NCBI GenBank assembly: GCA_035499215.1 | Contig: DATJZH010000061.1 | Coordinates: 1-29,966 of the forward strand | Length of the DNA: 29,966 bases | Direction: 5' to 3' | Source of the DNA: DATJZH01 sp035499215 | GTDB taxonomy: Bacteria > Actinomycetota > Actinomycetes > Streptosporangiales > Streptosporangiaceae | In this document: positions 1 to 8,279 of the stretch, one piece after another | How positions within the stretch are numbered: the stretch's first letter is position 1 | How the letters are laid out: each line of letters opens with the position of its first letter | The notes under the pieces: generated by a model | Told to the model about the DNA's origin: nothing | Databases searched by the model: none | Seen by the model: the letters and a program-made list of their open reading frames with translations, nothing else | Translations under genes and position numbers: made by a program

Positions 1-4
1 CTGG

Positions 5-307
5 TCAGATGGGGCTCTCCGGATGGTGGAAGTCCCATTCCTGCAGGGCCGCCACGGCGAGCCAGTCAAGTCCCCGCCCGGCCTCCGCCTCCACGCTGTG
101 CGCGAGGGCCGCGAAAGCGGCGGCGGCAGCGTAGCCGTCCGCCGCGTCGCCGGGGTCGGCATTGCCCTCGAGGATACGGATCAGCATCTCTTTCGCGGCC
201 GCCGACCGCTCGGGAGCCGAGGCGTAAGAGTTGGCCAGTGCCGCTGCGGCCCGGCGGACCACGCGCTCGGCCAGCCCGTCAGTCATTTCTGCGCGTCGCT
301 CCGCCAA
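5..307 (-). CDS. Small Ala-rich helical protein of unknown function (100 aa)
   Basis: I do not recognise a family. The product is soluble, rich in Ala and Glu, predicted mostly helical, and has no signal peptide or membrane segment. It contains an AAAAAFAALAHSVEAE helix and ends in LQEWDFHHPESPI. The start is TTG at 305-307, chosen because a perfect AGGAGG (minus strand, 315-320) sits 7 nt upstream. An internal ATG at 284-286 lacks such a site. The stop is a TGA at 5-7, so the gene is complete. It diverges from the phosphotransferase gene. The excellent ribosome binding site and coding-like third positions make it a likely real gene, but its function is unknown. Confidence 0.6.
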   Translation of the reverse strand: MAERRAEMTDGLAERVVRRAAAALANSYASAPERSAAAKEMLIRILEGNADPGDAADGYAAAAAFAALAHSVEAEAGRGLDWLAVAALQEWDFHHPESPI

Positions 308-314
308 TGCAGTG

Positions 315-353
315 CCTCCTACTCGGGCCTCCTACTCGGGCCTCCTACTCAGG
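315..353 (-). repeat. Three tandem 13-bp units, each carrying a Shine-Dalgarno core
   Basis: The plus-strand unit CCTCCTACTCGGG occurs at 315-327 and 328-340, and with one mismatch at 341-353. On the minus strand each unit carries AGGAGG, giving three ribosome-binding cores 13 nt apart just ahead of the TTG start at 307. Only the nearest copy is at a productive distance (7 nt). The array lies in the presumed 5' leader of the small gene. Confidence 0.85.
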
Positions 354-364
354 CGATGCCCGGC

Positions 365-370
365 ATTTTA
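365..370 (-). promoter_or_regulatory. Possible -10 element (TAAAAT) for the small leftward gene
   Basis: The minus strand reads TAAAAT, close to the vegetative -10 consensus and conspicuous in this GC-rich sequence. A transcript starting just downstream would have a leader of about 50 nt containing the triplicated AGGAGG repeat. No convincing -35 hexamer is visible 16-18 nt further upstream, so this is tentative. Confidence 0.3.
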
Positions 371-465
371 CCCGGCGACGCGAGAACGGCACCGGGGACA
401 GCGGCTCTCCTGCTTGGTCATGAGCTGCCTTGTAGCGGGCAGCGCCGCGCCGGCGAGAATGGAGC

Positions 466-1478
466 GTGGGCTATCACCCGGTCTCGCCCGTCCTCTCCGC
501 CGTCGAGCGCGAGGCGGCCGAGTCTTTGCTGGGCGAGGCGTGGGGTGGGCCGGTCGAGGTATGCACGGCAGAAGTGGTGTGGCACCGGAGCCATGTCGTG
601 CGCCCGGGCACACTCGATGGCCGGGCCGTGATCCTGAAGCGCCCACGCCGGCGCCACAGACGAGGACCTGAGCGGAACGCGTTCGGGATCGAACTCGCCA
701 GCCTCGAGTACCTGGCAGGCATGCCGGTACCAGTCGCCCCCCGGCTCCTCGGCGCCGACCCGAGCGCAGGCATCCTGCTCATGGAGGAACTGCCTGCCGG
801 CCGGTCGCTGGCCGACTCTCTGCTGCTCGGCAATCAGGCTGACGCCACCGCCGGCATAGTCGCCTATGCGACGGCCCTTGGGTCTGTGCACGCCTGGAGC
901 GTGGGCCGGACGGACGCATTTGAGCGCGCCCGGGCACGGTATAGCCCGGCTGCCGGCCCGGGCCCGTGGTGGCTCGACAGGATCGAGCGCGGGCGCAGCC
1001 AGTTCCTGCGCGTCGCCTCGGGGCTTGGCATGGCCACAGAGGGGGCTGACGCCGAGATCGACTTGCTGGTCCGGATGCTTGGCGGCGGCAGGTACCTCAG
1101 CTTCGTCCACGGCGACCTCTGCCCCGACAACGTGCGTCTGGCCGACCGCCGCTTGCGCATCTTCGATTTCGAAGATGCGAGCCTCGGTTCGGTCGCGCTC
1201 GACGCCGCTTACCTGCTGGCCCCGTTTCCCAGCTGCTGGTGCTTTGCGGCCGTGCCCGCCGGCATCGCGGATCTGGCGATGGGGCGTACCGGACCGCGCT
1301 GGCCTCAAGCGGAATCGAGGCCGGAGACGACCTGGGCATCGAGTTGACCGCGGCGCTGGCCGGCTGGGTGGTGGCCAGGGGCGCCATGACCGAACAGGCA
1401 TTGGACAGCGACCGAGAGTGGGGAACGACGACAATGCGACCGCGCCTGGTGTCGTGGACAGAGCGCCCGTCCCCGTGA
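466..1478 (+). pseudogene. Aminoglycoside phosphotransferase-family (APH/choline kinase fold) gene, frameshifted near its 3' end
   Basis: The first reading frame (466-1347, GTG start) has the small-molecule kinase fold. It shows a candidate ATP-binding Lys in AVILKR (about residue 58), a hinge-like ILLMEELPAG (about 103-112), the catalytic loop HGDLCPDN (215-222) and the metal-binding DFED (234-237). After residue 273 the frame becomes arginine/proline nonsense and stops at 1347. The plausible continuation (AYRTALASSGIEAGDD and onward) lies in another frame from 1284 to 1478. Adding one G to the GGGG run at 1281-1284 would join the halves into a protein of about 337 residues. This is either a real pseudogene or a sequencing error. 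The substrate is unknown; homology to APH does not imply drug resistance. The gene runs toward adnB, and their 3' ends are about 44 nt apart. Confidence 0.65.
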
Positions 1479-1521
1479 TGGCGCAGCGATGTCCAGCGCG
1501 GGGCGCCGCCTGCCGGCTCAG

Positions 1522-4500
1522 CTAGCCGACCGGGATGTCCTCGATGAGCGCCGCCAGGCCCGCATCGTCCAGCAGGTCCGCTGGCCGCACGGTCATATTG
1601 TCGCGCACGTAATGAAATGCGGCCCTGACCTGGCCGACCGGAACGCCCGCGAGCGCCGCCCAGGCCAGCCGGTAGGCGGCCAGCTGAACGGCCGCCGCGC
1701 GGCTGCCGCGCGCCGAGCCGGGCGGCCTGCCAGTCTTCCAGTCGACCACGTCGAAGCCGCCCGCCGGGTCATCGGCGAACACCGCGTCGATCCGGCCGCG
1801 GACGAGCCGGTCGCCGATCAGCGTCTCGAAGGGCACCTCAACCTCGGCCGGCCAGCGATCGGCCCACTCGCTCCCGGCGAAGCGCTCTTTCAGCTCGGCC
1901 ATGTCCGCGTCGGGCTCACCGTCCTGCGCGTCGTCGGCCGCGCCGAGAAGATCATCTGGATCGATCAGCTGCTGCTGGCCGAACCGCTGCTCCAGCCACC
2001 GGTGGAACTCGGTTCCGCGCTGCGCGGACGGCGCGGGCGGCGCAGGCATCGGTCTGCGTACCTGCTGCGCAAGCTCGGCGGGATCGCTGGCCACCGTCAC
2101 CAGCGAGGAAACCGGAATCCGCCGGGGCAGCAGTACCCGGATCGAGCTGTCGCCGCGGCGGTCAGCCCGCTCTGCCAGCAGCAGGCCGGCGTCTCTGGCC
2201 CACGCTGCCATGACCTCCTGGTACCGGGCCGCCTGAGCCCGGTCATCGGCTCCAGCCGCTGCGCCGGCCGGCTCCCCCGCCTCGGGATCAATCGCGGCGG
2301 GCTCCCCCGCGCCCGGCTCCCCCGCGCCCGGCTCCCCGGCGGTGCCGGACATGGCGGCGAGAACCAGGGCGCTGGCCTCACGGACGGTCTCGTACCGCGG
2401 GCCGGCGGCCGAGGCCGGGACGGGCCACGGCGCCGATGCGGGCTCGGCCAGCGCCGGGTTCTCGGCCTCGGCGTCGGGCTCGGGCGCCCAGGCCGCCACG
2501 CTTCCCGCGCCGGCCTCGCAGGCGGCACGTACCTCGGTGAGGAACTCTGACGGCCCGAGGAGCGAGGTGCCGTCCCCCCACCAGTAGCCGCAGGCGCCCA
2601 GCCAGTACGCTGGGCGGGTGGCCGCCACGTAAGCCAGCCGCCGCTCCTCGGCCATTTCCCTGGCCGCGCAGGCGTCGGTGAAGCGGGCGAGCTCGTAGGC
2701 CTGCAGCCCAGCCAGCGCCGGCAGATCCGCCGCGTCCCCGCGCAGCGGGAACGGGAGCAGCCGGGGATTCTCGGTCCACCGCGTAGTCAGCTTGGGCTTG
2801 GCGGGGAAGACATGCCCGCGCTGCCCGCCGGACAGGCCGGGGACGATGACTGCGGCCCACTGCAGCCCCTTGGCCGCGTGCACGGTCGCCAGCTTCACCG
2901 AGTCGGTATCCCCGACCCGGCCGGCCTCCAGGCCGAACTCCTCCTGCTCGGCCGCTGCCAGGTAGGCCAGGAATGCGCCAAGCGTGGGCTCCTCCTGGTC
3001 CCCGGCAAAGGCGGCCGCGGCGTCGGCGAAGGCGTCCAGGTCGGCCCGTGCGCTGGCCGGGTCGCTGCCCGGCCGGGCCGCCACCTCGATGTCCAGGCCC
3101 AGGGCCCGTTCGACCTCGCCGACCAGTTCCGGCAGCGAGCGCCCCGCGTGCCCGCGCAGCGCGCGCAGCTCGGCGGCAAGCGCAGCGCAGCGCGCAAAGC
3201 CCGCCGCCGAGTACCGGTCCGGGCTGCCGAGGTCGTCCAGGGCCTCCACCAGGCTGCCGGTCTCCCTGGTGAGGTCGGCAGCGGCACGGGTCAGCACGTC
3301 GCCTCCGGCGTCGCCGCCCTGGCGTTGATCCAGCACGGCGTGCTCGCCGCCGCCGCGGGCAAGGTCGCTGGCGCGACGGCCGAGCGCGACCAGGTCGCTG
3401 GGGCCGATCCGCCAGCGCGGCGAGGTCAGCAGCCTGGCCAGCGCGTCACCAGCGGCCGGGTCGTGCATCACTCGCAGCGTCGCCACGATGTCGGCCACTT
3501 CGGGCACGATCAGCAGCCCGCCGAGGCCGACCACCTCCACCGGGATGCCGCGCTGCTCCAGGGCGGCGCGAAGGGCCGGGAACTGGCTCCGCTTGCGGCA
3601 CAGTAACGCGATGTCGCGCGGATGCACCGGATCGGGCCTGCCGTCGGGCCAGCGGCGGCCGTCTGGCGCGATGCCCGGCGGAAGGTTCAGCAGCGCGGCG
3701 ATCTGGTCCGCTGCCCAGCGCGCCTCGTCGGCCGCGGTCTCCAGCAGGGCGCAGACCACCTCGCCCCGCTCTGCCCGGTCCGGCGGGGCGGCCAGCCGCG
3801 GCACACCGGGAGCCAGCACGCGCAGTTCCTCCTGGATGGCGGCCGCCGCATCGAGGATCCGGCCGGTGTTGCGGAAGCTGGTGGACAGCAGCCGGACCGG
3901 CGCGGGGGCCGAGTCGGCCGCAGCGAAGTCGACGGCGAACCGGCTCAGGTTTCCGGCGCTGGCGCCGCGCCAGCCGTAGATGGACTGGCAAGGATCGCCG
4001 ACCGCGGTGACCGGATGACCGCCGCCGAACAGGGATGCCAGCAGCACCAGCTGCGCCTGCGAGGTGTCCTGGTACTCGTCCAGCAGTACCACCTGGTAGC
4101 GGGCCCGCTCGGCGGCCCCCACCTCCGGATGCCGGGCGGCGATCCGCGCGGCGAGCGTCATCTGGTCGCCGTAGTCGATGACTTCCCGGCCGGCCTTGAC
4201 TGCCGCGTAGGCGGCGGCCAGCGGGAGCAGCTGCTCGCGGGTCCGCTGGGCAGTCATGATCTTCCTGGCCAGGGCGGGCACCTTGCCGGAGATCTGCTGG
4301 AAGCGGCGCTCGAGCCACCGGCCGACGTCGATCACATCAGCTGCGTCCCGCAGGTGCTCGGCGAGCTCACCCGCCAGGTCAAGAACGGCTGCCGTCACGG
4401 TCGCCGGCGACCAGCCGACGGCGTCCATCGGGCCGTCGTACGCGGCCACCACCCTGGCGGCCAGCTGCCAGGCGACCGCTGGGGTAATCAGGCGCAGCGA

Positions 4501-4893
4501 GGGTTCCAGCCCCTCGCGCAAGGCATGATCACCAACCAGCCGCCCGGCGTAGGCATGGTAGGTGGCGATGACCGGGTCACCGGCTGCCTCGTCCGCGGGC
4601 CCGGCCAGTCCCGCGCGGCGCAGGCCGTCGAGCCGCATGCCAACCCGCTCCGCGAGCTCGGCCGCCGCTTTCCTCGTGAATGTCAGGCCCAGCACCCGCT
4701 CCGGCCTGACCAGCCCGTTCGCCACCAGCCAGATCAGCCGGGCTGCCATCGTCTCGCTCTTGCCTGATCCCGCGCCCGCGATGACCGCCATCGGCCCCAG
4801 CGGAGCGCTGATCACTGCGGCCTGCTCGGCTGTCGGCTCGGCCACGCGCAGCAGCCGGGCCAGCTGCGCAGGGTTGTAGCACGCAGTCGTCAC
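1522..4893 (-). CDS. adnB: AdnB-type ATP-dependent helicase-nuclease subunit (UvrD/RecB family)
   Basis: A superfamily 1A helicase with a C-terminal RecB-like nuclease, 1123 aa. In order: Walker A GAGSGKS (40-46), motif II LLDEYQDTS (about 270-278), motif III GDPCQSIYGWRGA (about 298-310), motif V ATVHAAKGLQW (about 667), motif VI YVAATRPA (about 755), and nuclease motifs VVDWKTG (about 1047) and QLAAYRLAW (about 1070). The GTG start at 4893 overlaps the adnA stop as GTGA, so translation is probably coupled; an upstream extension in frame would lie inside adnA. In mycobacteria AdnA-AdnB is the motor-nuclease that resects double-strand breaks, with AdnB the leading motor. Oddities are a Gly-Glu-Pro repeat linker near residues 850-875 and VAATRPA where most relatives have VALTRA. 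Order and family together make the assignment firm. Confidence 0.9.
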   Translation of the reverse strand: MTTACYNPAQLARLLRVAEPTAEQAAVISAPLGPMAVIAGAGSGKSETMAARLIWLVANGLVRPERVLGLTFTRKAAAELAERVGMRLDGLRRAGLAGPADEAAGDPVIATYHAYAGRLVGDHALREGLEPSLRLITPAVAWQLAARVVAAYDGPMDAVGWSPATVTAAVLDLAGELAEHLRDAADVIDVGRWLERRFQQISGKVPALARKIMTAQRTREQLLPLAAAYAAVKAGREVIDYGDQMTLAARIAARHPEVGAAERARYQVVLLDEYQDTSQAQLVLLASLFGGGHPVTAVGDPCQSIYGWRGASAGNLSRFAVDFAAADSAPAPVRLLSTSFRNTGRILDAAAAIQEELRVLAPGVPRLAAPPDRAERGEVVCALLETAADEARWAADQIAALLNLPPGIAPDGRRWPDGRPDPVHPRDIALLCRKRSQFPALRAALEQRGIPVEVVGLGGLLIVPEVADIVATLRVMHDPAAGDALARLLTSPRWRIGPSDLVALGRRASDLARGGGEHAVLDQRQGGDAGGDVLTRAAADLTRETGSLVEALDDLGSPDRYSAAGFARCAALAAELRALRGHAGRSLPELVGEVERALGLDIEVAARPGSDPASARADLDAFADAAAAFAGDQEEPTLGAFLAYLAAAEQEEFGLEAGRVGDTDSVKLATVHAAKGLQWAAVIVPGLSGGQRGHVFPAKPKLTTRWTENPRLLPFPLRGDAADLPALAGLQAYELARFTDACAAREMAEERRLAYVAATRPAYWLGACGYWWGDGTSLLGPSEFLTEVRAACEAGAGSVAAWAPEPDAEAENPALAEPASAPWPVPASAAGPRYETVREASALVLAAMSGTAGEPGAGEPGAGEPAAIDPEAGEPAGAAAGADDRAQAARYQEVMAAWARDAGLLLAERADRRGDSSIRVLLPRRIPVSSLVTVASDPAELAQQVRRPMPAPPAPSAQRGTEFHRWLEQRFGQQQLIDPDDLLGAADDAQDGEPDADMAELKERFAGSEWADRWPAEVEVPFETLIGDRLVRGRIDAVFADDPAGGFDVVDWKTGRPPGSARGSRAAAVQLAAYRLAWAALAGVPVGQVRAAFHYVRDNMTVRPADLLDDAGLAALIEDIPVG
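2270..2344 (-). repeat. 15-bp repeat cluster encoding a GEPGA-type linker in adnB
   Basis: Unit GGCTCCCCCGCGCCC (plus strand) is perfect at 2300-2314 and 2315-2329, diverged at 2330-2344, and has a related copy at 2270-2284. It is in frame and encodes repeats of Ala-Gly-Glu-Pro-Gly. It falls between the helicase motifs and the nuclease domain, so it probably lengthens a flexible tether. Confidence 0.8.
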
Positions 4894-7800
4894 GGCGCCA
4901 CCTGCGCGCCCCGCTCGTGGACCGGGCAGCAGGACACGACCGGGCAGGTCCGGCAGCCTGAATTGGCCGTGGCCTGGAACACCGGCCCGGCCATCCTGGC
5001 TGCCACCGTCTCGACCAGCTTGCTGGCCCATCCGGGCTCGGGATCGTCGGACAGCGCGCGCTGGCGCTGCACGCGCACCCGGGCCGCCAGGCCTGCCCTG
5101 CCGACCTGGACAAGCTCGGCACCGCCGGGCTGCATCACCCCGAGCTGCTCGAAGGCACCCAGCAGGACCGCCAGCTGATACACCCCGAGCTGGGGGTTGC
5201 GGTCCAGGTCAGCGTCGGGCGGCCTGCTGGTTCCCGTCTTCAGGTCCACGACGATCGCGCCGCCACCTGGGTCGCGCTCCAGCCGGTCCACCTGGCCGGT
5301 GATCAGCACGTCGCCGACCCGCACCCGCAGGCTCTTCTCGATCGCTATCAGCTCCCGCGGGTTGCGCCGGTGCCAGTCCATGAACCTGGCCACCATCCGC
5401 TCTGCCTGCTCGCGCTGCTTCGAGCTGTACCAGGCGCTGCCGAAGTCCAGGTGGTGCCACATCTCGTCGATCCGCTTGGTGATGTCGTCATCGCCTGCCC
5501 CCTCTGCGGCCAGCGCCGCAGCGGCGTGGATCACGATGCCGAAATGACGCGCCACGCTGGCGGAGCCGACGCCGGCGGCCGCCTCCAGCAGCCAGCGCAG
5601 CCCGCACTTGGCGAACGACTCGATGGCCGACGGCGAGAGCCGTACCTCGCCCTCGATCGCCGGCCCGGAGTCGGACAGCTCGGTAAGGGCATACCACTGC
5701 CGCGGGCTGGCTCCGCGCACGCCCGCGGCGGCAAGCCTCGCCAGCTGGCGCGCCGCGGCCTGGCGGACCGGACCGGGCAGGGCGGCATCCGCGGCGGCGC
5801 GGCGCAAATCAGCGGTCAGCGCGGGCAGCGACAGCCAGCGCAGGCCGCTGCTGGCCACCTGCTCGACCTCGATGTCGTCGCCGGCGAGCTCGGCCGCGAA
5901 CCTGGAGGGCCGTTCCTCGCTGTCGCTGCCGCCGACGGCGGTGACGACAAGGGCGGTGCGCGCTCTGGTCACGGCGACATAAAACAGCCTGCGCTCCTCG
6001 TCGAGCAGCTTGGAGCTGAGCGCGGCAGCCGTCGCATCCGGCGCGGTCGCCTCGAGTGCCGCGCCGCCCACGACGTGCCCGGCTGTCACCTCGACCAGCT
6101 CGTCCATGCCGAGCAGCGACCCGCGCATCCGGACGTCCGGCCAGGTTCCCTCCTGCACTCCGGCCACCACCACCAGGTCCCACTCCAGGCCCTTGGCCCG
6201 GTGCGCGGTCAGGACTGCCACCGCGTCACCCTGCGGGGCGCGCTCGGCGAGGGAGTCGCCCGCGATTTCCTGCCCGGACAGGCTGTCCAGGAAGAGCAGG
6301 GCCGAGCCGTGCGGCAGCCGGGCCGTGAAGCGGGCAGCTGCGTCGAACAGCTCCACCACCGCGTCCAGGTCTGCGTCGGCGGCCGCGCCGCGGGTCCCGC
6401 TGGCCGCGCTGGCTGCCTGCCACTGGTCCGCCAGCCCGGAAGCGGCCCAGACAGCCCAGAGCACGTCGTGCGCTGTGCCGTCCCGGGCCTTGTCCCGTGC
6501 CAGCGCCAGCAGGGCCGCCACTCGCCGCGCCGCGGCGAGCGCCGATCCGGCGGCCGCGCCGCCGCGATGACCCGCGCCGCGGGAACCGGGACCCGGACCG
6601 GCGGCGGCGACGGGCCCGGCAGCGGGACTGGCGCCGCGGCCGGCAGCCGCGTCACCGGCGTGGCCGGCCGGCCAGCCGGCCACCGCCAGCTCGCGGGGAT
6701 CACTCAGCGCCGCCGCGAGCGGCTCGGCCGGCGGCTGCTGCCCGGCCGCCTGCGCCGCGGCCCGCAGCGTCCGGCGCAGCCGGCGCAGGCCGAGAGCGTC
6801 GGTCCCGCCGAGCGGACCGGTGAGCAGCTCGGCAGCGGACTCCTCGTCGAGCGCGCCGGGCCGCAGCGCGCAGCTCAGCAGGCTCAGCAGGGGCCGCGTC
6901 CCTGACTCGGCGGTCAGCGGCAGCTCATCGCCGGCGACAGCCACCGGCACCCCGGCGGCGGCCAGGGCCCGCCGCAGCACCGGCACCTGGCGCACCGCGG
7001 AGCGCACCAGCACTGCCATCGATGACCAGGGCAGCCCGTCCAGGAGATGGGCGCGACGCAGCGTATCGACGATGACTGCCGCTTCCTGGCTGGCGCTGTC
7101 GGCGACGCGGACAGCGACGGTGCCGGGCTGTACGCCGTTCAGCGCAAGCAGCGCCCGGTGACCATGCTGCGCATCGATGTCGGCGACAGCCGCCGCGGGC
7201 AGCCGCCGCGCGATCCGGCGCGAGGCAGCCAGCAGGTCAGCTCCGCTGCGCCGGCAGGTACGCAGCGCAATCACCCGCGCCGGACTGCCGTCGGGAGCGC
7301 GGAAGGCGGCGGGAAAGCGCCGGATGGCGCCGACGTCGGCGCCGCGGAACGCATAGATCGACTGGTCGGGGTCGCCGACGGCAATCAGCTCCCGGCCGTC
7401 GCCAGCGAGCGCGCGCAGCAGTTCCTCCTGCGCGGGGTCGGTGTCCTGGTACTCATCCACCAGCACGGCGTCGTAGCACTGACGCTCCCGCTGCCTGATC
7501 TCGGCGCGGCGCAGCAGGCCCCCGGCGATCCGGACAATCTCCGCGTAGTCGTAGCTCGGCACCGGCGCCAGGTCGAACCGGGCTGCGTACCTGTCCAGGA
7601 ATCCGCCCGCCGCGACCCAGTCATCGCGGCCGCGCTGCCTGCCCAGCCGGGCCAGGGCGCGGCCATCCTGGCCGCGCTCGGCCGCGCGCAGCAGGAAATC
7701 CCGCAGCTCGGCGGCGAATCCCCTGGTGCCGAGCGCGGGCCGCAGCCGCTCCGGCCAGTTGCTGCCTCCGTCTGTGGCTTCGCCGCGCAGCAGCCGCCGC

Positions 7801-8237
7801 ACTTCAAGCAGCTGCTCGGGACCCGACAGCAGCGTCGGCGGCTGGTCGCCGGCCAGCACGAACTCCCGGCGGACCAGCGCATAGGCGTAGCTGTGGAATG
7901 TCAGCGCGAGCGGCTCGCGGGTAGTCCGGCCGAGCCGCAGCGTGATCCGCTGCCGCAGTTCCTGCGCCGCCTTCCGGCTGAATGTCAGCACCAGCACCCG
8001 GCCTGGCTCGATCCCCCGCCGGGTGATCCGCTCGACGACCGACTCGACGATGGCGGTCGTCTTGCCGGTGCCCGGCCCGGCCAGTACGAGCAGCGGGCCG
8101 CCCGAGTGAGTGACCACTCGCTGCTGGGCGTCGTCCAGGCGCGGCGCGGCCGCCGCCAGCGCCGGCCGGCGGACGAGGCGGTACGAAGGCAGCTCGCGGT
8201 CCATGTCTGTACGGATTCCAGCAGAAGCCACCGACAT
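4890..8237 (-). CDS. adnA: AdnA-type ATP-dependent helicase-nuclease subunit (UvrD/RecB family)
   Basis: UvrD-like helicase plus RecB-type nuclease, 1115 aa from the ATG at 8237. Motifs: Walker A AGPGTGKTT (53-61), LVDEYQDTD (259-267), GDPDQSIYAFRGA (288-300), motif V TAHRAKGLEW (about 678), motif VI FYVAVTRAR (about 755), and nuclease IVVDLKTG (about 994) with QLGVYQLAV (about 1015). A Cys in FAKCGLRW (about 878) and a C-terminal C-x2-C-x5-C (about 1095-1104) match the iron-sulfur staple of AddB-type nucleases. Residues about 518-565 are a Gly/Ala/Pro-rich insertion. The stop overlaps the adnB GTG start by 4 nt. No good ribosome site precedes the ATG; a second ATG at 8204 (MDRELPSYRL) is an alternative start. 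Confidence 0.9.
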   Translation of the reverse strand: MSVASAGIRTDMDRELPSYRLVRRPALAAAAPRLDDAQQRVVTHSGGPLLVLAGPGTGKTTAIVESVVERITRRGIEPGRVLVLTFSRKAAQELRQRITLRLGRTTREPLALTFHSYAYALVRREFVLAGDQPPTLLSGPEQLLEVRRLLRGEATDGGSNWPERLRPALGTRGFAAELRDFLLRAAERGQDGRALARLGRQRGRDDWVAAGGFLDRYAARFDLAPVPSYDYAEIVRIAGGLLRRAEIRQRERQCYDAVLVDEYQDTDPAQEELLRALAGDGRELIAVGDPDQSIYAFRGADVGAIRRFPAAFRAPDGSPARVIALRTCRRSGADLLAASRRIARRLPAAAVADIDAQHGHRALLALNGVQPGTVAVRVADSASQEAAVIVDTLRRAHLLDGLPWSSMAVLVRSAVRQVPVLRRALAAAGVPVAVAGDELPLTAESGTRPLLSLLSCALRPGALDEESAAELLTGPLGGTDALGLRRLRRTLRAAAQAAGQQPPAEPLAAALSDPRELAVAGWPAGHAGDAAAGRGASPAAGPVAAAGPGPGSRGAGHRGGAAAGSALAAARRVAALLALARDKARDGTAHDVLWAVWAASGLADQWQAASAASGTRGAAADADLDAVVELFDAAARFTARLPHGSALLFLDSLSGQEIAGDSLAERAPQGDAVAVLTAHRAKGLEWDLVVVAGVQEGTWPDVRMRGSLLGMDELVEVTAGHVVGGAALEATAPDATAAALSSKLLDEERRLFYVAVTRARTALVVTAVGGSDSEERPSRFAAELAGDDIEVEQVASSGLRWLSLPALTADLRRAAADAALPGPVRQAAARQLARLAAAGVRGASPRQWYALTELSDSGPAIEGEVRLSPSAIESFAKCGLRWLLEAAAGVGSASVARHFGIVIHAAAALAAEGAGDDDITKRIDEMWHHLDFGSAWYSSKQREQAERMVARFMDWHRRNPRELIAIEKSLRVRVGDVLITGQVDRLERDPGGGAIVVDLKTGTSRPPDADLDRNPQLGVYQLAVLLGAFEQLGVMQPGGAELVQVGRAGLAARVRVQRQRALSDDPEPGWASKLVETVAARMAGPVFQATANSGCRTCPVVSCCPVHERGAQVAP

Positions 8238-8279
8238 TCGGGGGCAGTTAGGCCGGCCACGCCGGGATTTTCGTTGCCG

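Noticed and set aside
466..1478. Aminoglycoside-resistance gene
   Set aside because: The fold is shared by many kinases, no substrate-specific signature is visible, and the frame is broken.
5370..6905. Long plus-strand open frame of about 511 codons opposite adnA
   Set aside because: It lies antisense to a clearly conserved helicase and reads as Arg/Gly/Pro-rich composition with no motif; long antisense frames are expected at this GC content.
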